Assembly (NCBI RefSeq): GCF_010977575.1
Contig: NZ_CP048812.1
Span: 558,001-622,000 of the forward strand
DNA from: Halomonas socia
GTDB taxonomy: Bacteria > Pseudomonadota > Gammaproteobacteria > Pseudomonadales > Halomonadaceae
Length of the DNA stretch: 64,000 bases
Direction: 5' to 3'
In this document: positions 52,695 through 62,822 of the stretch, one piece after another
Position numbering within the stretch: position 1 is the first letter of the stretch
Layout: each line of letters opens with the position of its first letter
Notes under the pieces: generated by a model
Database searches by the model: none
What the model was told of the DNA's origin: nothing
What the model saw: only the letters and a program-made list of their open reading frames with translations
Position numbers and translations under genes: made by a program

Positions 52695-54050
52695 ATGCCC
52701 GCCGCTCCCGATACCGTGCTCTCCGTCAGCGACCTCAACCGCCGCGCCCGCCTGCTGCTGGAGGGCGACTTCGGCGACTGCTGGGTGGAGGGCGAGCTGT
52801 CCGGGGTGTCGCGGCCGGCCTCGGGCCACGTCTACTTTACCCTCAAGGATGAGCGCGCCCAGCTGCGCTGCGCGCTGTTTCGCAACCGCGCGCGCTTCGT
52901 CGGCGCGCCGCTCAACAACGGTGACCGGGTCAAGCTGCGCGGCAAGGTGTCGCTGTTCGAACCGCGTGGCGACTTCCAGATGATCGTCGATGCGGTACAG
53001 GCGGCCGGCGCCGGCGACCTGCTCGCCGCCCTGGAGCGCCTCAAGCATCAGCTCGCCGCCCAGGGGGTGTTCGCCAATGCCCGCGCCCTGCCCTTTCCGC
53101 CGCGCCGGCTGGTGGTGATGACCTCGCCCAGCGGCGCGGCGATCCGCGACGTGCTGGCGGTACTGCAGGCACGCTGGCCGCTGGTGGAGGTCAGCATCGT
53201 GCCGGTACCGGTGCAGGGCCGCGAGGCGGCGCCGGCGATGATCCGCGCCCTGGCGCTGCTCAACCGTCAGAGCGAACCGGGAGGCCGCTTCGACCCGGCG
53301 CGCGATGCGCTGCTGATCACCCGCGGCGGCGGCAGCCTCGAGGACCTGTGGGCCTTCAACGACGAGCACCTGGCGCGGGCGATCTTCCATTCGCGGCTGG
53401 CGGTGATGTCGGCGGTGGGCCACGAGGTCGACACCGGCCTCAGCGACTTCGCCGCCGACGCCCGTGCCCCGACCCCCTCCGCCGCCGCCGAGATGCTGGT
53501 ACCCGACCAGGCCGACCTGCGCCGGCGGCTGGGCCTCGCCGGCCGGCGGCTGGCCGCAGCTCAGCAGACCCGGCTTCAGTGCGAGGCCCAGCGCCTCGAC
53601 CACCTGCGCGCACGGCTGCGCCACCCCGGCGAGCGCCTCGCCCAGCAGCGCCAGCATCTGGCCCAGCTGGAGGCGCGCCTGCAGCGCGCCATGCGCGCGC
53701 GCCTCGAGCACGGCCGCCAGCGCCAGCAGCACCTGCAGGCGCGGCTCAACGGCATCGACCCGGCCGGCCTGCTGCGCCAGGCCGAACTGCGCAAGCGCCA
53801 GGCCAGCGAGCGGCTGTTCGCCGCCATGCCGCGCCAGCTGGAGCGCCAGCGCAGCCGCCTCGAGGCCCTGGCCCGCGAGCTGCAGGCGGTCAGCCCGCTG
53901 GCGGTGCTGGGTCGCGGCTATGCCATCGTAGAGGACGAACAGGGGCAGGTGGTGCGCCGCGCCGCCGACGCCCAGCCCGGCCAGGCGTTGACTACCCGGC
54001 TCGGCGAGGGGCGCCTCGCGGTCGAGGTCAAGCGGCGCCTGGAGGAGTAG
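52695..54050 (+). CDS. xseA: exodeoxyribonuclease VII large subunit
   Basis: A 451-residue nuclease subunit starting at ATG 52695 (MPAAPDTVLSVSDLNRRARL); the longer frame upstream overlaps the promoter region. It has an N-terminal OB fold (WVEGELSGVSRPASGHVYFT), a catalytic core (TRGGGSLEDLWAFNDE, AVGHEVDTGLSDFAADARAP) and a long coiled-coil C-terminus. With XseB it degrades single-stranded DNA to oligonucleotides. Divergent from guaB, as in many gammaproteobacteria. It ends next to the convergent glrR stop. Confidence 0.97.
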   Translation: MPAAPDTVLSVSDLNRRARLLLEGDFGDCWVEGELSGVSRPASGHVYFTLKDERAQLRCALFRNRARFVGAPLNNGDRVKLRGKVSLFEPRGDFQMIVDAVQAAGAGDLLAALERLKHQLAAQGVFANARALPFPPRRLVVMTSPSGAAIRDVLAVLQARWPLVEVSIVPVPVQGREAAPAMIRALALLNRQSEPGGRFDPARDALLITRGGGSLEDLWAFNDEHLARAIFHSRLAVMSAVGHEVDTGLSDFAADARAPTPSAAAEMLVPDQADLRRRLGLAGRRLAAAQQTRLQCEAQRLDHLRARLRHPGERLAQQRQHLAQLEARLQRAMRARLEHGRQRQQHLQARLNGIDPAGLLRQAELRKRQASERLFAAMPRQLERQRSRLEALARELQAVSPLAVLGRGYAIVEDEQGQVVRRAADAQPGQALTTRLGEGRLAVEVKRRLEE

Positions 54051-55433
<1,383 letters not shown>

Positions 55434-55467
55434 GATTCACTCCCTCGTCTCGTCGGTATTGCGGGTC

Positions 55468-56004
55468 TCAGGGCGAGAATTGGCGCAGATTGATGCTCTG
55501 CTCGATATCGGTCAGCGCCTCGAGCTTCTCGGCCAGCGACTCGTTCTCTTCAACCAGGCCGCGACGCTCGCTTTCGCTGCGCCCGAGCCGGTTGGCCAAG
55601 GCGCGTCGCCCCTCCACTTCGTTGAGCCAGTAGCGCAGCAGCGGCTGCAGGTCGCTGGGTGCGGCATGCAGGTCGTCGCGCAGCAGCTCGGCGGCCTCGC
55701 TCCATTGCCGCTCGCTGCCCCAGGCCAGCACCACCGCGCGCTGCAGGTGCTGCTCCGGGGCGCTGCCCTGCAGTTGCTCGAGCTGCGCATCACGCCACTC
55801 GCGGTCGGCACGCTGCGAGGCCAGGCCGTAGGCCACCCAGGCATCCACCAGGCAGGCGCTCTCGACCAGGGTCGGGATTGGCTCGTTGCACTGGCTAGGC
55901 AGTTCCACGTCTTGCTCTGCCTCGCTCTGGGGCATGCCGGGGAACGCTTCACACCCCGCCAGCAGCATCACCGTGGCGAGTGACAGCAGTGTTCGATAGT
56001 TCAT
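55468..56004 (-). CDS. qseG: QseG-like outer-membrane lipoprotein
   Basis: A 178-residue protein with a lipoprotein signal (LLSLATVMLLAGC, lipidated Cys at about residue 18). The mature helical part ends in a coiled coil (SERRGLVEENESLAEKLEAL). In enterics QseG interacts with the sensor GlrK/QseE and modulates its activity. It sits between glrK (3 bases away) and glrR (34 bases away), so the three are one operon. Assigned by synteny and size more than by strong motifs. Confidence 0.75.
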   Translation of the reverse strand: MNYRTLLSLATVMLLAGCEAFPGMPQSEAEQDVELPSQCNEPIPTLVESACLVDAWVAYGLASQRADREWRDAQLEQLQGSAPEQHLQRAVVLAWGSERQWSEAAELLRDDLHAAPSDLQPLLRYWLNEVEGRRALANRLGRSESERRGLVEENESLAEKLEALTDIEQSINLRQFSP

Positions 56005-56007
56005 GGT

Positions 56008-57516
56008 TCAGTCGTTCCTTGCGTGTAAGCTTGCCGCCTTTGCGGTCAGCATCAAGGTCGCATTGTTCGTCTCTTGCCCGCCGGCGTCGGCATCTGCCCA
56101 GGGCAGCACCAGGCGAAAACACACCGGCAGTTGGCTGTCTTCGACCAGCATCAACTCGCCACGCTGAGCACGGGCACAGTCGGCGGCTACCGACAGGCCG
56201 ATCCCCGACCCCTTGAGCGGGCCCTTACGGCGCGCCCGGCCCTGATAGAACGCCTCGAACAGCCGCGGGCGGTCTTCCTCGGCGATCGGCTCACCGCTGT
56301 TGGCCACCTCGATGAACAGCCGCTCGCCGCGAACCCAGGCGCGGATCGCCAGCTCGCCGCCGTCTTCGCCATAGGCAATGGCATTAGACAGCAGGTTGTC
56401 GAGAATGCGCCCGGTGGCAATGCGATCGGCCTGCCAGTCAAGGGGCTTGTCGAACCACTCGACGCGCATCTCCTTGTGCTCGAGGGCCAGCTGGTGCTTG
56501 GCGAGCAGCTCCTTGACCACGGTGGCCAGGTCGAAACGCGCCACGTTGGCGCCCTTGTCATGCTGCAGCAGATTATAGTCGAGCAGCTGCTCGATCAGGG
56601 TTTGCAGCTCCTTGCCGCTGCTGTCGATCAGCTCGAGGATCTCCAACTGGCGCGGGGTGATCTCGCCGGCCACGCCGTCGCTGAGCAACGCGGTGCCCTC
56701 GCGTACGCTGGCCAGCGGGGTCTTGAGCTCGTGGGACATGTGGCGCAGGAACTGCTGTTTCTGGGCCTCCAGCTCGCTGAGTCGCGATGACAGCCAGTCG
56801 AGCCGATCACCGAGACTGACCAACTCGGCCGGGCCCTGGATGGTCTTGGCCGGCGCCGCCGTGCCGCTGTTGCCGAGCCCCAGGATGCGTCGCTCGAGCT
56901 GACGGATGGGGCGAATGATCAGCCAGGTGAACAGCAGCATCAGTACCAGGCTTGCCGAGACCAACGCGGCGGTCTGCAGCCACAGGCGGGCCTGGACGCT
57001 GCTGGCCTGCTCACGAATGGTGTCGATGCGCGCGTCGATATGCCGGTTGGTGGCTCGGCGCACCGCCTCGGTGTTGGCGGCGAAGGGCACGAAGGCGAAC
57101 AGCTCCTCGCGGAAATCTTCGATAGGCAGCTCGGGCATGCTGCGCAGCAGGCTGAGCTGATCGACCAGCGCCAGCATGTGCGGGTCGTCGGGCAGCAGCC
57201 GGCGATGCTGGGCGAGCAGGTCGCCGAACTCCTCGACGCGCTCGAGATAGATCTCCATCAAGCCTTCCTGCTCGATCACCGCGTACTGCCGCGCACTGCG
57301 CTCCATCTCCAGCGCCAGGCTGGAGAGCTCGCGAGCACGGCGCGTCTCTTCCACCGCCTGGCGGGCGCTGACGTCGGCCAGGCGGGTGAGTTCGGAGAGC
57401 GCCTGGCCGGCCTGAAACATCAGCACGCCTAGCGGCAGCATCACCACGATGAAGGCTAGCAGCACCAGCTGCAGCAGCGAGCGGGGGCGCCAGCGGCGCG
57501 AGACCTGGGTGGTCAT
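56008..57516 (-). CDS. glrK: sensor histidine kinase GlrK/QseE
   Basis: A 502-residue inner-membrane kinase from ATG 57516 (MTTQVSRRWRPRSLL); ATG 57555 (MTPPLFLLHRTLV), behind a weak GGAA box, is an alternative. Two membrane helices flank a helical periplasmic region. Then come HAMP, the phospho-accepting His in LRHMSHELKTPLASV, and the ATPase domain with NLLSNAIAYGEDGG and the GSGIGLSVA box. It signals to GlrR. A strong terminator sits just upstream (57602-57629), so glrK needs read-through or its own promoter. Confidence 0.93.
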   Translation of the reverse strand: MTTQVSRRWRPRSLLQLVLLAFIVVMLPLGVLMFQAGQALSELTRLADVSARQAVEETRRARELSSLALEMERSARQYAVIEQEGLMEIYLERVEEFGDLLAQHRRLLPDDPHMLALVDQLSLLRSMPELPIEDFREELFAFVPFAANTEAVRRATNRHIDARIDTIREQASSVQARLWLQTAALVSASLVLMLLFTWLIIRPIRQLERRILGLGNSGTAAPAKTIQGPAELVSLGDRLDWLSSRLSELEAQKQQFLRHMSHELKTPLASVREGTALLSDGVAGEITPRQLEILELIDSSGKELQTLIEQLLDYNLLQHDKGANVARFDLATVVKELLAKHQLALEHKEMRVEWFDKPLDWQADRIATGRILDNLLSNAIAYGEDGGELAIRAWVRGERLFIEVANSGEPIAEEDRPRLFEAFYQGRARRKGPLKGSGIGLSVAADCARAQRGELMLVEDSQLPVCFRLVLPWADADAGGQETNNATLMLTAKAASLHARND

Positions 57517-57601
57517 GACCAAAGTTCTATGTAAAAGGAAAAGAGGCGGCGTCATGGCTGTTCCACACAGGATAACAGATTTGTCGTTATTGCCGGCGGG
57601 C

Positions 57602-57629
57602 AAAAAAAGAGGGCCGGCAGAGCCGGCCC
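57602..57629 (-). terminator. strong Rho-independent terminator upstream of glrK
   Basis: GGGCCGGC-AGA-GCCGGCCC, a perfect 8-bp stem with a 3-base loop, followed on the minus strand by TCTTTTTTT. It ends a minus-strand transcript arising upstream (57.6-58.1 kb), where no protein gene is visible. Confidence 0.8.
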
Positions 57630-57873
57630 AAGGTACGCAGGGAACTGAAGGGGTAGAGATTGAGATGCATTAGCCGCCTGGCCGGATAATTCATCGTCGC
57701 ACTCTGAGGACCCGAAGGTCCGGAAGCCATACGTCGACACCCTAATGCCAGGATCTGCCGCCGCACTTGGAGTGGCACGCCACTCTGCTTCATTCTTCAT
57801 CATGCCGCTCATCGCGCCATGATCCTGAATTCGATCCCCCGCAGGGGATGAGGCATCCATGCCTGGGCATCCT

Positions 57874-57889
57874 TGCCCTTACGGTGCCA
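57874..57889 (-). promoter_or_regulatory. weaker sigma-54-like promoter
   Basis: On the minus strand TGGCACCGTAAGGGCA has GG and GC at the correct 12-base distance and an intact TGGCAC, but GG instead of TT before the GC. It could start a shorter transcript of about 260 nt ending at the 57602 terminator. Confidence 0.35.
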
Positions 57890-58067
57890 TTCCTTGCCTA
57901 GCTGGCGGCACCCCGTCTCATCGCAACCTAAGTCACACATCGCGTGGAGCAGACGCTGACCGGCCCAGTCGAGCAAGTGGCACAGGGTGGTGATCCTTGC
58001 CCTGCTGGTCCGATCCGGGAAGCGGATCGAGCCGTATTGATCCGTTTCCCTTGCTCGCCCTATACAT

Positions 58068-58083
58068 TGCGACGATCGTGCCA
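58068..58083 (-). promoter_or_regulatory. near-consensus sigma-54 promoter
   Basis: On the minus strand TGGCACGATCGTCGCA matches the -24/-12 consensus TGGCACGNNNNTTGCA at all but one defined base. It points toward glrK, with a start expected near 58057. It lies upstream of a kinase-regulator operon whose regulator is a sigma-54 activator. Confidence 0.65.
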
Positions 58084-58190
58084 AAAACCGTGATGTACTT
58101 TTTAAATCAAATAGTTAAAAGCATGGAAAATGTGCCAACTCGAGGCGGAGTGCGAAAAACCGTCAGATCGAGGCAAATTTTCGGCATTTG

Positions 58191-58304
58191 TGTCGCCATA
58201 CACCAACGCTGATGTGCACAAAAGAAAATATTTACTTAAAATCAATGGCTTGCATAGTTGCCATATGGCGACATCCCAAGCCGACCTGCCGCATTTCGGC
58301 GACA
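58191..58304. promoter_or_regulatory. candidate GlrR upstream activator sites
   Basis: TGTCGCC at 58191-58197 and its complement GGCGACA at 58267-58273 and 58298-58304. The last is part of TGCC-N10-GACA (58287-58304), one base from the enteric GlrR box TGTC-N10-GACA. They lie about 110-220 bases upstream of the sigma-54 promoter, the usual distance for enhancer sites. Confidence 0.45.
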
Positions 58305-58317
58305 GGGCGGCCGGGTG

Positions 58318-59631
58318 CTAGCCCAGCGGCTTGAGCAGGATCTTGGATTTACGCGCGTGGTTATAGGCATCGCGCTTGAGGTGGGGCAGCTCGCCGAGCT
58401 CGGCCAGGCGGAAGCCGTGCTCGAAGAACCAGTGGGTGGTGTGGGTGGTCAGCGCAAACAGCGACGTCAGCCCCTGGCGCCGGGCGCGGCGTTCGGTCTC
58501 GGCCAGCAGCAGCTCACCGCGGGCGCCGCGCCGGTAGTCGTCGTGCACCGCAACGCAGGCCAGCTCGCCCATGCCCGCCTCGGGGAAGGCGTGCAGCGCC
58601 GCACAGCCGATGATCATGCCGTCGCGCTCGATCACCAGGTAGTCGTCGATCTCGTGCTCGAGGCGTTCGCGGGAGCGCGCGACCAGCATGCCGCGCCGTT
58701 CGAGGGGCTCGAGCAGCTCGAGCAGGCCGGCGATATCGCCCAACTGCGCGGCGCGCAGCTGCTCGTAGCGGTGCTGGGTGATCATGGTGCCGACGCCGTC
58801 GCGGGTGAACAGCTCGCCGAGCAGGGCGTCGTGGTCGTGCCACGACAGCAGGTGGGTGCGCGCCACGCCGAAGCGCGCCGCGCCGCAGGCCGCCGCCAGG
58901 TGGCGGTCGAGTTCACTGCCCGGCGATGAGCGGTGCCGTAGCGGCTCGGCCTCGGCCGGAGTCAACTGACGCTGCAGCGCGCCGCTTTCGTCGTGCAGGC
59001 CGTCGGCCTCGCCGAGCAGGATCAGCTTGTCGGCCTTGAGCGCCACCGCGGCCTGCTGGGCAACCTCCGAGGCATCGAGGTCGAAGACCTCGCCGGTGCT
59101 CGAGAAGCCCAGCGGCGGCAGCAGCACCAGCGCGCCCTGCTCGAGCAGCGCCTGGACCGCCGCGGCGCGCACCCGGCGCACCTCGCCACTGTGGTCGTAG
59201 TCGACGCCCTCGCGCACACCTAGCGGCTTGGCCATTACCAGGTTGCCGGACACCGCGGTCAGCTCGACGCCGTGCAGCGGGGTGTTGGGTAGCCCCAGCG
59301 AGAGGCGCGCCTCCAGCCACAGCCGCTGCTCGGCGGCGACCCGCTCGACGCAGGCCATGATGGCGCCATCGGCGATCCAGCGGCCGTCGTGGCGGGTGGG
59401 GGTGACACCCGCTGCCTCGAGCGCGGCATTCACCTGGGGGCGAATGCCGAACACCACCACCAGCCGCACCCCCAGGGTGTGCAGCAGCGCCAGATCCTGG
59501 ATCAGTTGCTCGCCGCGCCCCTGCGCCATGGCCTCGCCCTCGATCAGGATCACGAAGGTTCGCCCGCGGTGCGCATTGATATACGGCGAGGAATTGCGGA
59601 ACCAGTCGACGAAGGGAAAGCGAGTGTTCAA
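58318..59631 (-). CDS. argA: N-acetylglutamate synthase
   Basis: A 437-residue enzyme for the first step of arginine synthesis, acetyl-CoA plus glutamate to N-acetylglutamate. The N-terminal amino-acid-kinase-like domain (SPYINAHRGRTFVILIEGEA, LHTLGVRLVVVFGIRPQVNA) binds arginine for feedback control. The C-terminal GNAT domain has LACVAVHDDYRRGARGELLL. The start taken is TTG 59631 (NTRFPFVDWFRNSSPYI), behind GGAG, because family proteins begin near this point; ATG 59694 adds 21 unlikely residues. Confidence 0.93.
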   Translation of the reverse strand: MNTRFPFVDWFRNSSPYINAHRGRTFVILIEGEAMAQGRGEQLIQDLALLHTLGVRLVVVFGIRPQVNAALEAAGVTPTRHDGRWIADGAIMACVERVAAEQRLWLEARLSLGLPNTPLHGVELTAVSGNLVMAKPLGVREGVDYDHSGEVRRVRAAAVQALLEQGALVLLPPLGFSSTGEVFDLDASEVAQQAAVALKADKLILLGEADGLHDESGALQRQLTPAEAEPLRHRSSPGSELDRHLAAACGAARFGVARTHLLSWHDHDALLGELFTRDGVGTMITQHRYEQLRAAQLGDIAGLLELLEPLERRGMLVARSRERLEHEIDDYLVIERDGMIIGCAALHAFPEAGMGELACVAVHDDYRRGARGELLLAETERRARRQGLTSLFALTTHTTHWFFEHGFRLAELGELPHLKRDAYNHARKSKILLKPLG

Positions 59632-59724
59632 GGGCCGCGCTCCGGCAGCAGGGAAATGGAAGGGGTCGAGGCTCGATGATAGCAGAGCAACCAAAAGCGC
59701 GGCACCACTGCCCTGGTATAGCCG

Positions 59725-59780
59725 CTTCGAGCTTCGAGCTTCGAGCTTCGAGCTTCGAGCTTCGAGCTTCGAGCTTCGAG
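59725..59780. repeat. eight tandem copies of a 7-base unit
   Basis: CTTCGAG is repeated eight times without variation in the gap between argA and the phosphate transporter. It is followed by a second, imperfect repeat of CCCGTAGC(T/C)CG(T/C)GG type. The unit is not a multiple of three within a real gene. It is a simple-sequence repeat prone to slippage. Confidence 0.9.
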
Positions 59781-59830
59781 CAGATTATGCTTCTGCCCGT
59801 AGCTCGTGGCCCGTAGCCCGCGGCTTGTCC

Positions 59831-61099
59831 TTACCCAAAAATCCCCTTGAACATGAAGAAAAACATGATCGCCAGGCCGGCCCCGGCGGGCAGGGTGATC
59901 AGCCATGACATCACGATGGTGCCGATTACCCGCAGGTTGAGGGCCGCCATGCCGCGCGCTAGGCCAACACCAAGAATTGCCCCGACCAGGGTATGGGTGG
60001 TGGAGATCGGCAACCCGGTGCCCGAGGCCAACACCACGGTGGTGGCTGCGGCCAGGGTCGCGGCGAAGCCGCGGCTGGGGGTCAGCTCGGTGATACCGGT
60101 ACCCACGGTGGCGATCACCTTGTGGCCATAGGTGACCAGGCCGAAGACGATGCCGCCGCCGCCCAGGATCAGCACCCACCAGGGCACCAGTGCGGCGCTG
60201 TCGATGACGCCATCGCTCTGTACCACGCTGATCACCGCGGCGAGTGGCCCGACCGCGTTGGCGACGTCGTTGGAGCCATGGGCGAAGGCCATGGCACAGG
60301 CGGTGAAGATCATCAGCACGCCGAACACGCGCTCCACGCCGGCATAGCCGAAGTGGTCGTCGGCGGGCGGGCGCGAGGGGTTGGCGCTCCGTTCGAGCAC
60401 GATCCCGAGCAGCATGATGACCAGGCCGAACAGGATCGCCAGCAGGAGGCTCTGGCCGAAGCTGAGGTCGAGGCCGACGTGGGTCAGGCCCTTGATCAGG
60501 GTGACCATGGCGACCACGAAGCCGACCAGGAAGACGTACACCGGCACGTAGCGCTTGGCCGCGGCGAACGGGTCCTTGGCCTCGAAGATCAGGTACTGCA
60601 CGGTCTTGAACAGCATGAAGGCAATGCTGCCGGCCAGCAGCGGCGATATCACCCAGCTCGAGGCGATGGTACCGACCCGGCCCCAGGCCACCGCCTCTAT
60701 GCCCAACCCCACCGCGCCGAAACCGACGATGGCACCGACGATGGAGTGGGTAGTGGAGACCGGCCAGCCCCGCGCCGAGGCGACCATCAGCCAGATTGCC
60801 GCGGCCAGCAGCGCCGAGAGCATGCCGTAGACCAGTAGCTCGGGATTGCCGTCGAGCAGGTCGGGATCGATCATGCCGCCACGGATGGTGGAGGTGACCT
60901 CGCCGCCGGCGAGCCAGGCGCCGAGGAACTCGAAGATCACGGCGATGATGATCGCCTGCTTGATGGTGATCGCCTTGGAGCCCACCGAGGTGCCCATGGC
61001 ATTGGCGACATCGTTGGCGCCCACGCCCCAGGCCATGAAGAAACCGAAGACACACGCCAGGAGGATGAAGATTTCGCCGTGTTGCGCAATGATCGACAT
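59831..61099 (-). CDS. pit: inorganic phosphate transporter, Pit family
   Basis: A 422-residue inner-membrane protein with about ten helices and the duplicated signature of the PiT family: GANDVANAMGTSVGSKAIT near residue 27 and GSNDVANAVGPLAAV near residue 270. It imports metal-phosphate complexes with protons or Na+. It follows the DUF47 gene by 52 bases on the same strand, the usual pair. Confidence 0.94.
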   Translation of the reverse strand: MSIIAQHGEIFILLACVFGFFMAWGVGANDVANAMGTSVGSKAITIKQAIIIAVIFEFLGAWLAGGEVTSTIRGGMIDPDLLDGNPELLVYGMLSALLAAAIWLMVASARGWPVSTTHSIVGAIVGFGAVGLGIEAVAWGRVGTIASSWVISPLLAGSIAFMLFKTVQYLIFEAKDPFAAAKRYVPVYVFLVGFVVAMVTLIKGLTHVGLDLSFGQSLLLAILFGLVIMLLGIVLERSANPSRPPADDHFGYAGVERVFGVLMIFTACAMAFAHGSNDVANAVGPLAAVISVVQSDGVIDSAALVPWWVLILGGGGIVFGLVTYGHKVIATVGTGITELTPSRGFAATLAAATTVVLASGTGLPISTTHTLVGAILGVGLARGMAALNLRVIGTIVMSWLITLPAGAGLAIMFFFMFKGIFG

Positions 61100-61151
61100 A
61101 GGGTCGGGTCCTATGTAGGTGTCGGGTCAGGACGAGGCGACGTGCAAGGCC

Positions 61152-61832
61152 TCAGCGGGCGGTGAGGATCTGCAGGCGGCTGCCGACGCGCTCGGCGCGG
61201 TCGGAGAGTTCGCCGATCCAATCGATGATCTTGTAGAGGAAGATCACGTCTACCGGCGGCAGCTCGCTCTCCAGCTCGAACAGTTGACGGCGTATCGCCA
61301 CCTGCTGGTCATCGGTCTGGTGCTCGAGCTCATGCAGGTCGCGAATCAGGTTCTGCATCACCTCGGTGACGTTGCGTCCGAAGCCCGACTCGAGCAGCTC
61401 CTTGAGCTCCTCCAGCGCCTTGCGCGCCTGGGCCACCGAGGCCACCGAGGTGACCAGGTAGTCGCGCATCGGCTGGGCCAGCGGCTGTGGCATGGTCATG
61501 CAGCGCCCCAGCATGATGCCGGTAATGTCGCGGGCCTTGTTGGCGATCTTGTCCTGGACACTGATCAGGTCGAGCAGGTCGGAGCGCGACACCGGCAGGA
61601 ACAGGGTGTTGGGCAGGTTGAGGCGTAGCTCGGTCTTGAGTTCGTCGGCCTGGTGCTCGAGGTCGGTGATCGCCTCACGATGGCGGGCGGCAGCGACCCA
61701 GTCGCCGGCGAGCGCGGCGTCGTAGAACGGCAGCAGTTGGTCGGCACACTCATTGACCTTGACGATATGCGCCAGCAGCGGCTGGAATGGCGAGCGACCG
61801 AACATCGCCGAGAACGGATTGGTGGTTACCAT
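61152..61832 (-). CDS. DUF47/TIGR00153 PhoU-like partner of Pit
   Basis: A 226-residue helical protein of the DUF47 (PhoU-like) family: SRSDLLDLISVQDKIANKAR and ITDLEHQADELKTEL are the typical helical segments. Such proteins are encoded next to Pit transporters and are thought to control them. It is the first gene of the pair, divergent from the CYTH gene at 61945. Confidence 0.92.
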   Translation of the reverse strand: MVTTNPFSAMFGRSPFQPLLAHIVKVNECADQLLPFYDAALAGDWVAAARHREAITDLEHQADELKTELRLNLPNTLFLPVSRSDLLDLISVQDKIANKARDITGIMLGRCMTMPQPLAQPMRDYLVTSVASVAQARKALEELKELLESGFGRNVTEVMQNLIRDLHELEHQTDDQQVAIRRQLFELESELPPVDVIFLYKIIDWIGELSDRAERVGSRLQILTAR

Positions 61833-61944
61833 AGAGCGGTTTGCGCAGTTGGGAATGGCGGCGACAGTATAGAGACTGCCACCCCCAGCGTCATGAAAAA
61901 TTCATCCTACTGTCATCTCATACGCGCCAAGGGGACCTTCGCTC

Positions 61945-62805
61945 ATGAGCCAGGAAATCGAACTCAAGCTCGCCGTGGAACACGGCGAGCTTGCCGCCCT
62001 GCCCGCCCATCCGCTGCTGGCCAGCGGGGCGGAGGGCCCGCGCCGCTTGAGCAACACCTACTTCGACACCCCCGACGGCGCCCTCGAGAAGGCCCGGGTA
62101 GCGCTGCGCATTCGCCAGGTTGGCGGGCGCTATCTGCAGACGCTCAAGACCAGCGGTGCCGGCAGCGGTGGGCTCTCCCAGCGCGGCGAGTGGGAGTGGC
62201 CGATCGACGGCCCGGCGCTGGACCTGCCCGGGCTTGCCGCCCTGGCGCCAATGCGCGACCTGGATCGCGCCACCCTCGATACCCTGGCACCGCGCTTTCG
62301 CACCGACTTCCAGCGCCTCACCTGGCAGCTCGAGCACCACGACAGCCGCATCGAGCTGGCCGTGGACGAGGGCGAGATCGTCGCCGACGGACGGCATGCC
62401 GAGATCTGCGAGCTGGAACTCGAGCTCAAGGCCGGCAAGATCGCCACGCTGTGGCAGTTGGCGGCGGCGCTGGCCGAGCGGGTTGCGCTGCGCCCCTCCC
62501 AGGCCAGCAAGGCGGCCCGCGGCGCGGCGCTGGGCGCCAGCCAGTGGGTGCTGCCCGCGGACGACACCACGCCGCGGGACTGCCTCGACCGCGCCATGGC
62601 CGCCCTCGACGCCTTTCGCGATAGCCACCAGCCGGCGTTTCTCGAGGCCGCCCACTCGGCGCTGGCCGGGCTTGCCGCCAGCGCCGATGCTCGCGACACT
62701 CAGGGCCTGGCCCGGCGCATTGCCGAGGGCCTCGATGCAAGCGGCCGGCTCGATCTCGCCGGCGGCCAGGCGGCGCTGGCCCTGGCGCAGCGGCTCGCCG
62801 ACTGA
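61945..62805 (+). CDS. CYTH domain protein (triphosphate tunnel family)
   Basis: A 286-residue protein. The N-terminal CYTH domain opens with QEIELKLAVEHGEL (the ExExK signature), followed by TYFDTPDGALEKARVALRIR, LQTLKTSG and the acidic EICELELELKAG strand. Such proteins often hydrolyse inorganic triphosphate. The C-terminal 80 or so residues are helical, short for a full CHAD domain. It is located near phosphate-uptake genes. A separate CHAD protein occurs at 35936. Confidence 0.9.
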   Translation: MSQEIELKLAVEHGELAALPAHPLLASGAEGPRRLSNTYFDTPDGALEKARVALRIRQVGGRYLQTLKTSGAGSGGLSQRGEWEWPIDGPALDLPGLAALAPMRDLDRATLDTLAPRFRTDFQRLTWQLEHHDSRIELAVDEGEIVADGRHAEICELELELKAGKIATLWQLAAALAERVALRPSQASKAARGAALGASQWVLPADDTTPRDCLDRAMAALDAFRDSHQPAFLEAAHSALAGLAASADARDTQGLARRIAEGLDASGRLDLAGGQAALALAQRLAD

Positions 62806-62822
62806 CGGATCGGGAGGATCCC

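Larger units (their letters stand above)
57602..58057 (-). ncRNA. candidate noncoding RNA before glrK (glmY position)
   Basis: No convincing protein frame lies on this strand between the near-consensus sigma-54 promoter at 58068-58083 and the terminator at 57602-57629. Within it a UUCG-capped hairpin (GGACC-TTCG-GGTCC, about 57707-57720) is visible. In enterics glmY lies exactly upstream of glrK and is driven by GlrR and sigma-54. A transcript of about 450 nt, or about 260 nt from the second site at 57874, is predicted. I see no sequence similarity to GlmY, so this rests on synteny and signals only. Confidence 0.35.

Noticed and set aside
57773-57790. Plus-strand TGGCAC...TCTGC as a sigma-54 promoter
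   Set aside because: The GG-to-GC distance is 13 instead of 12 bases and it points away from glrK toward no rightward gene.
59628-61055. Long minus-strand frame overlapping the phosphate transporter, including LEARSSK repeats
   Set aside because: Shadow of pit in another frame; the repeats are the 7-base tandem array read as protein.
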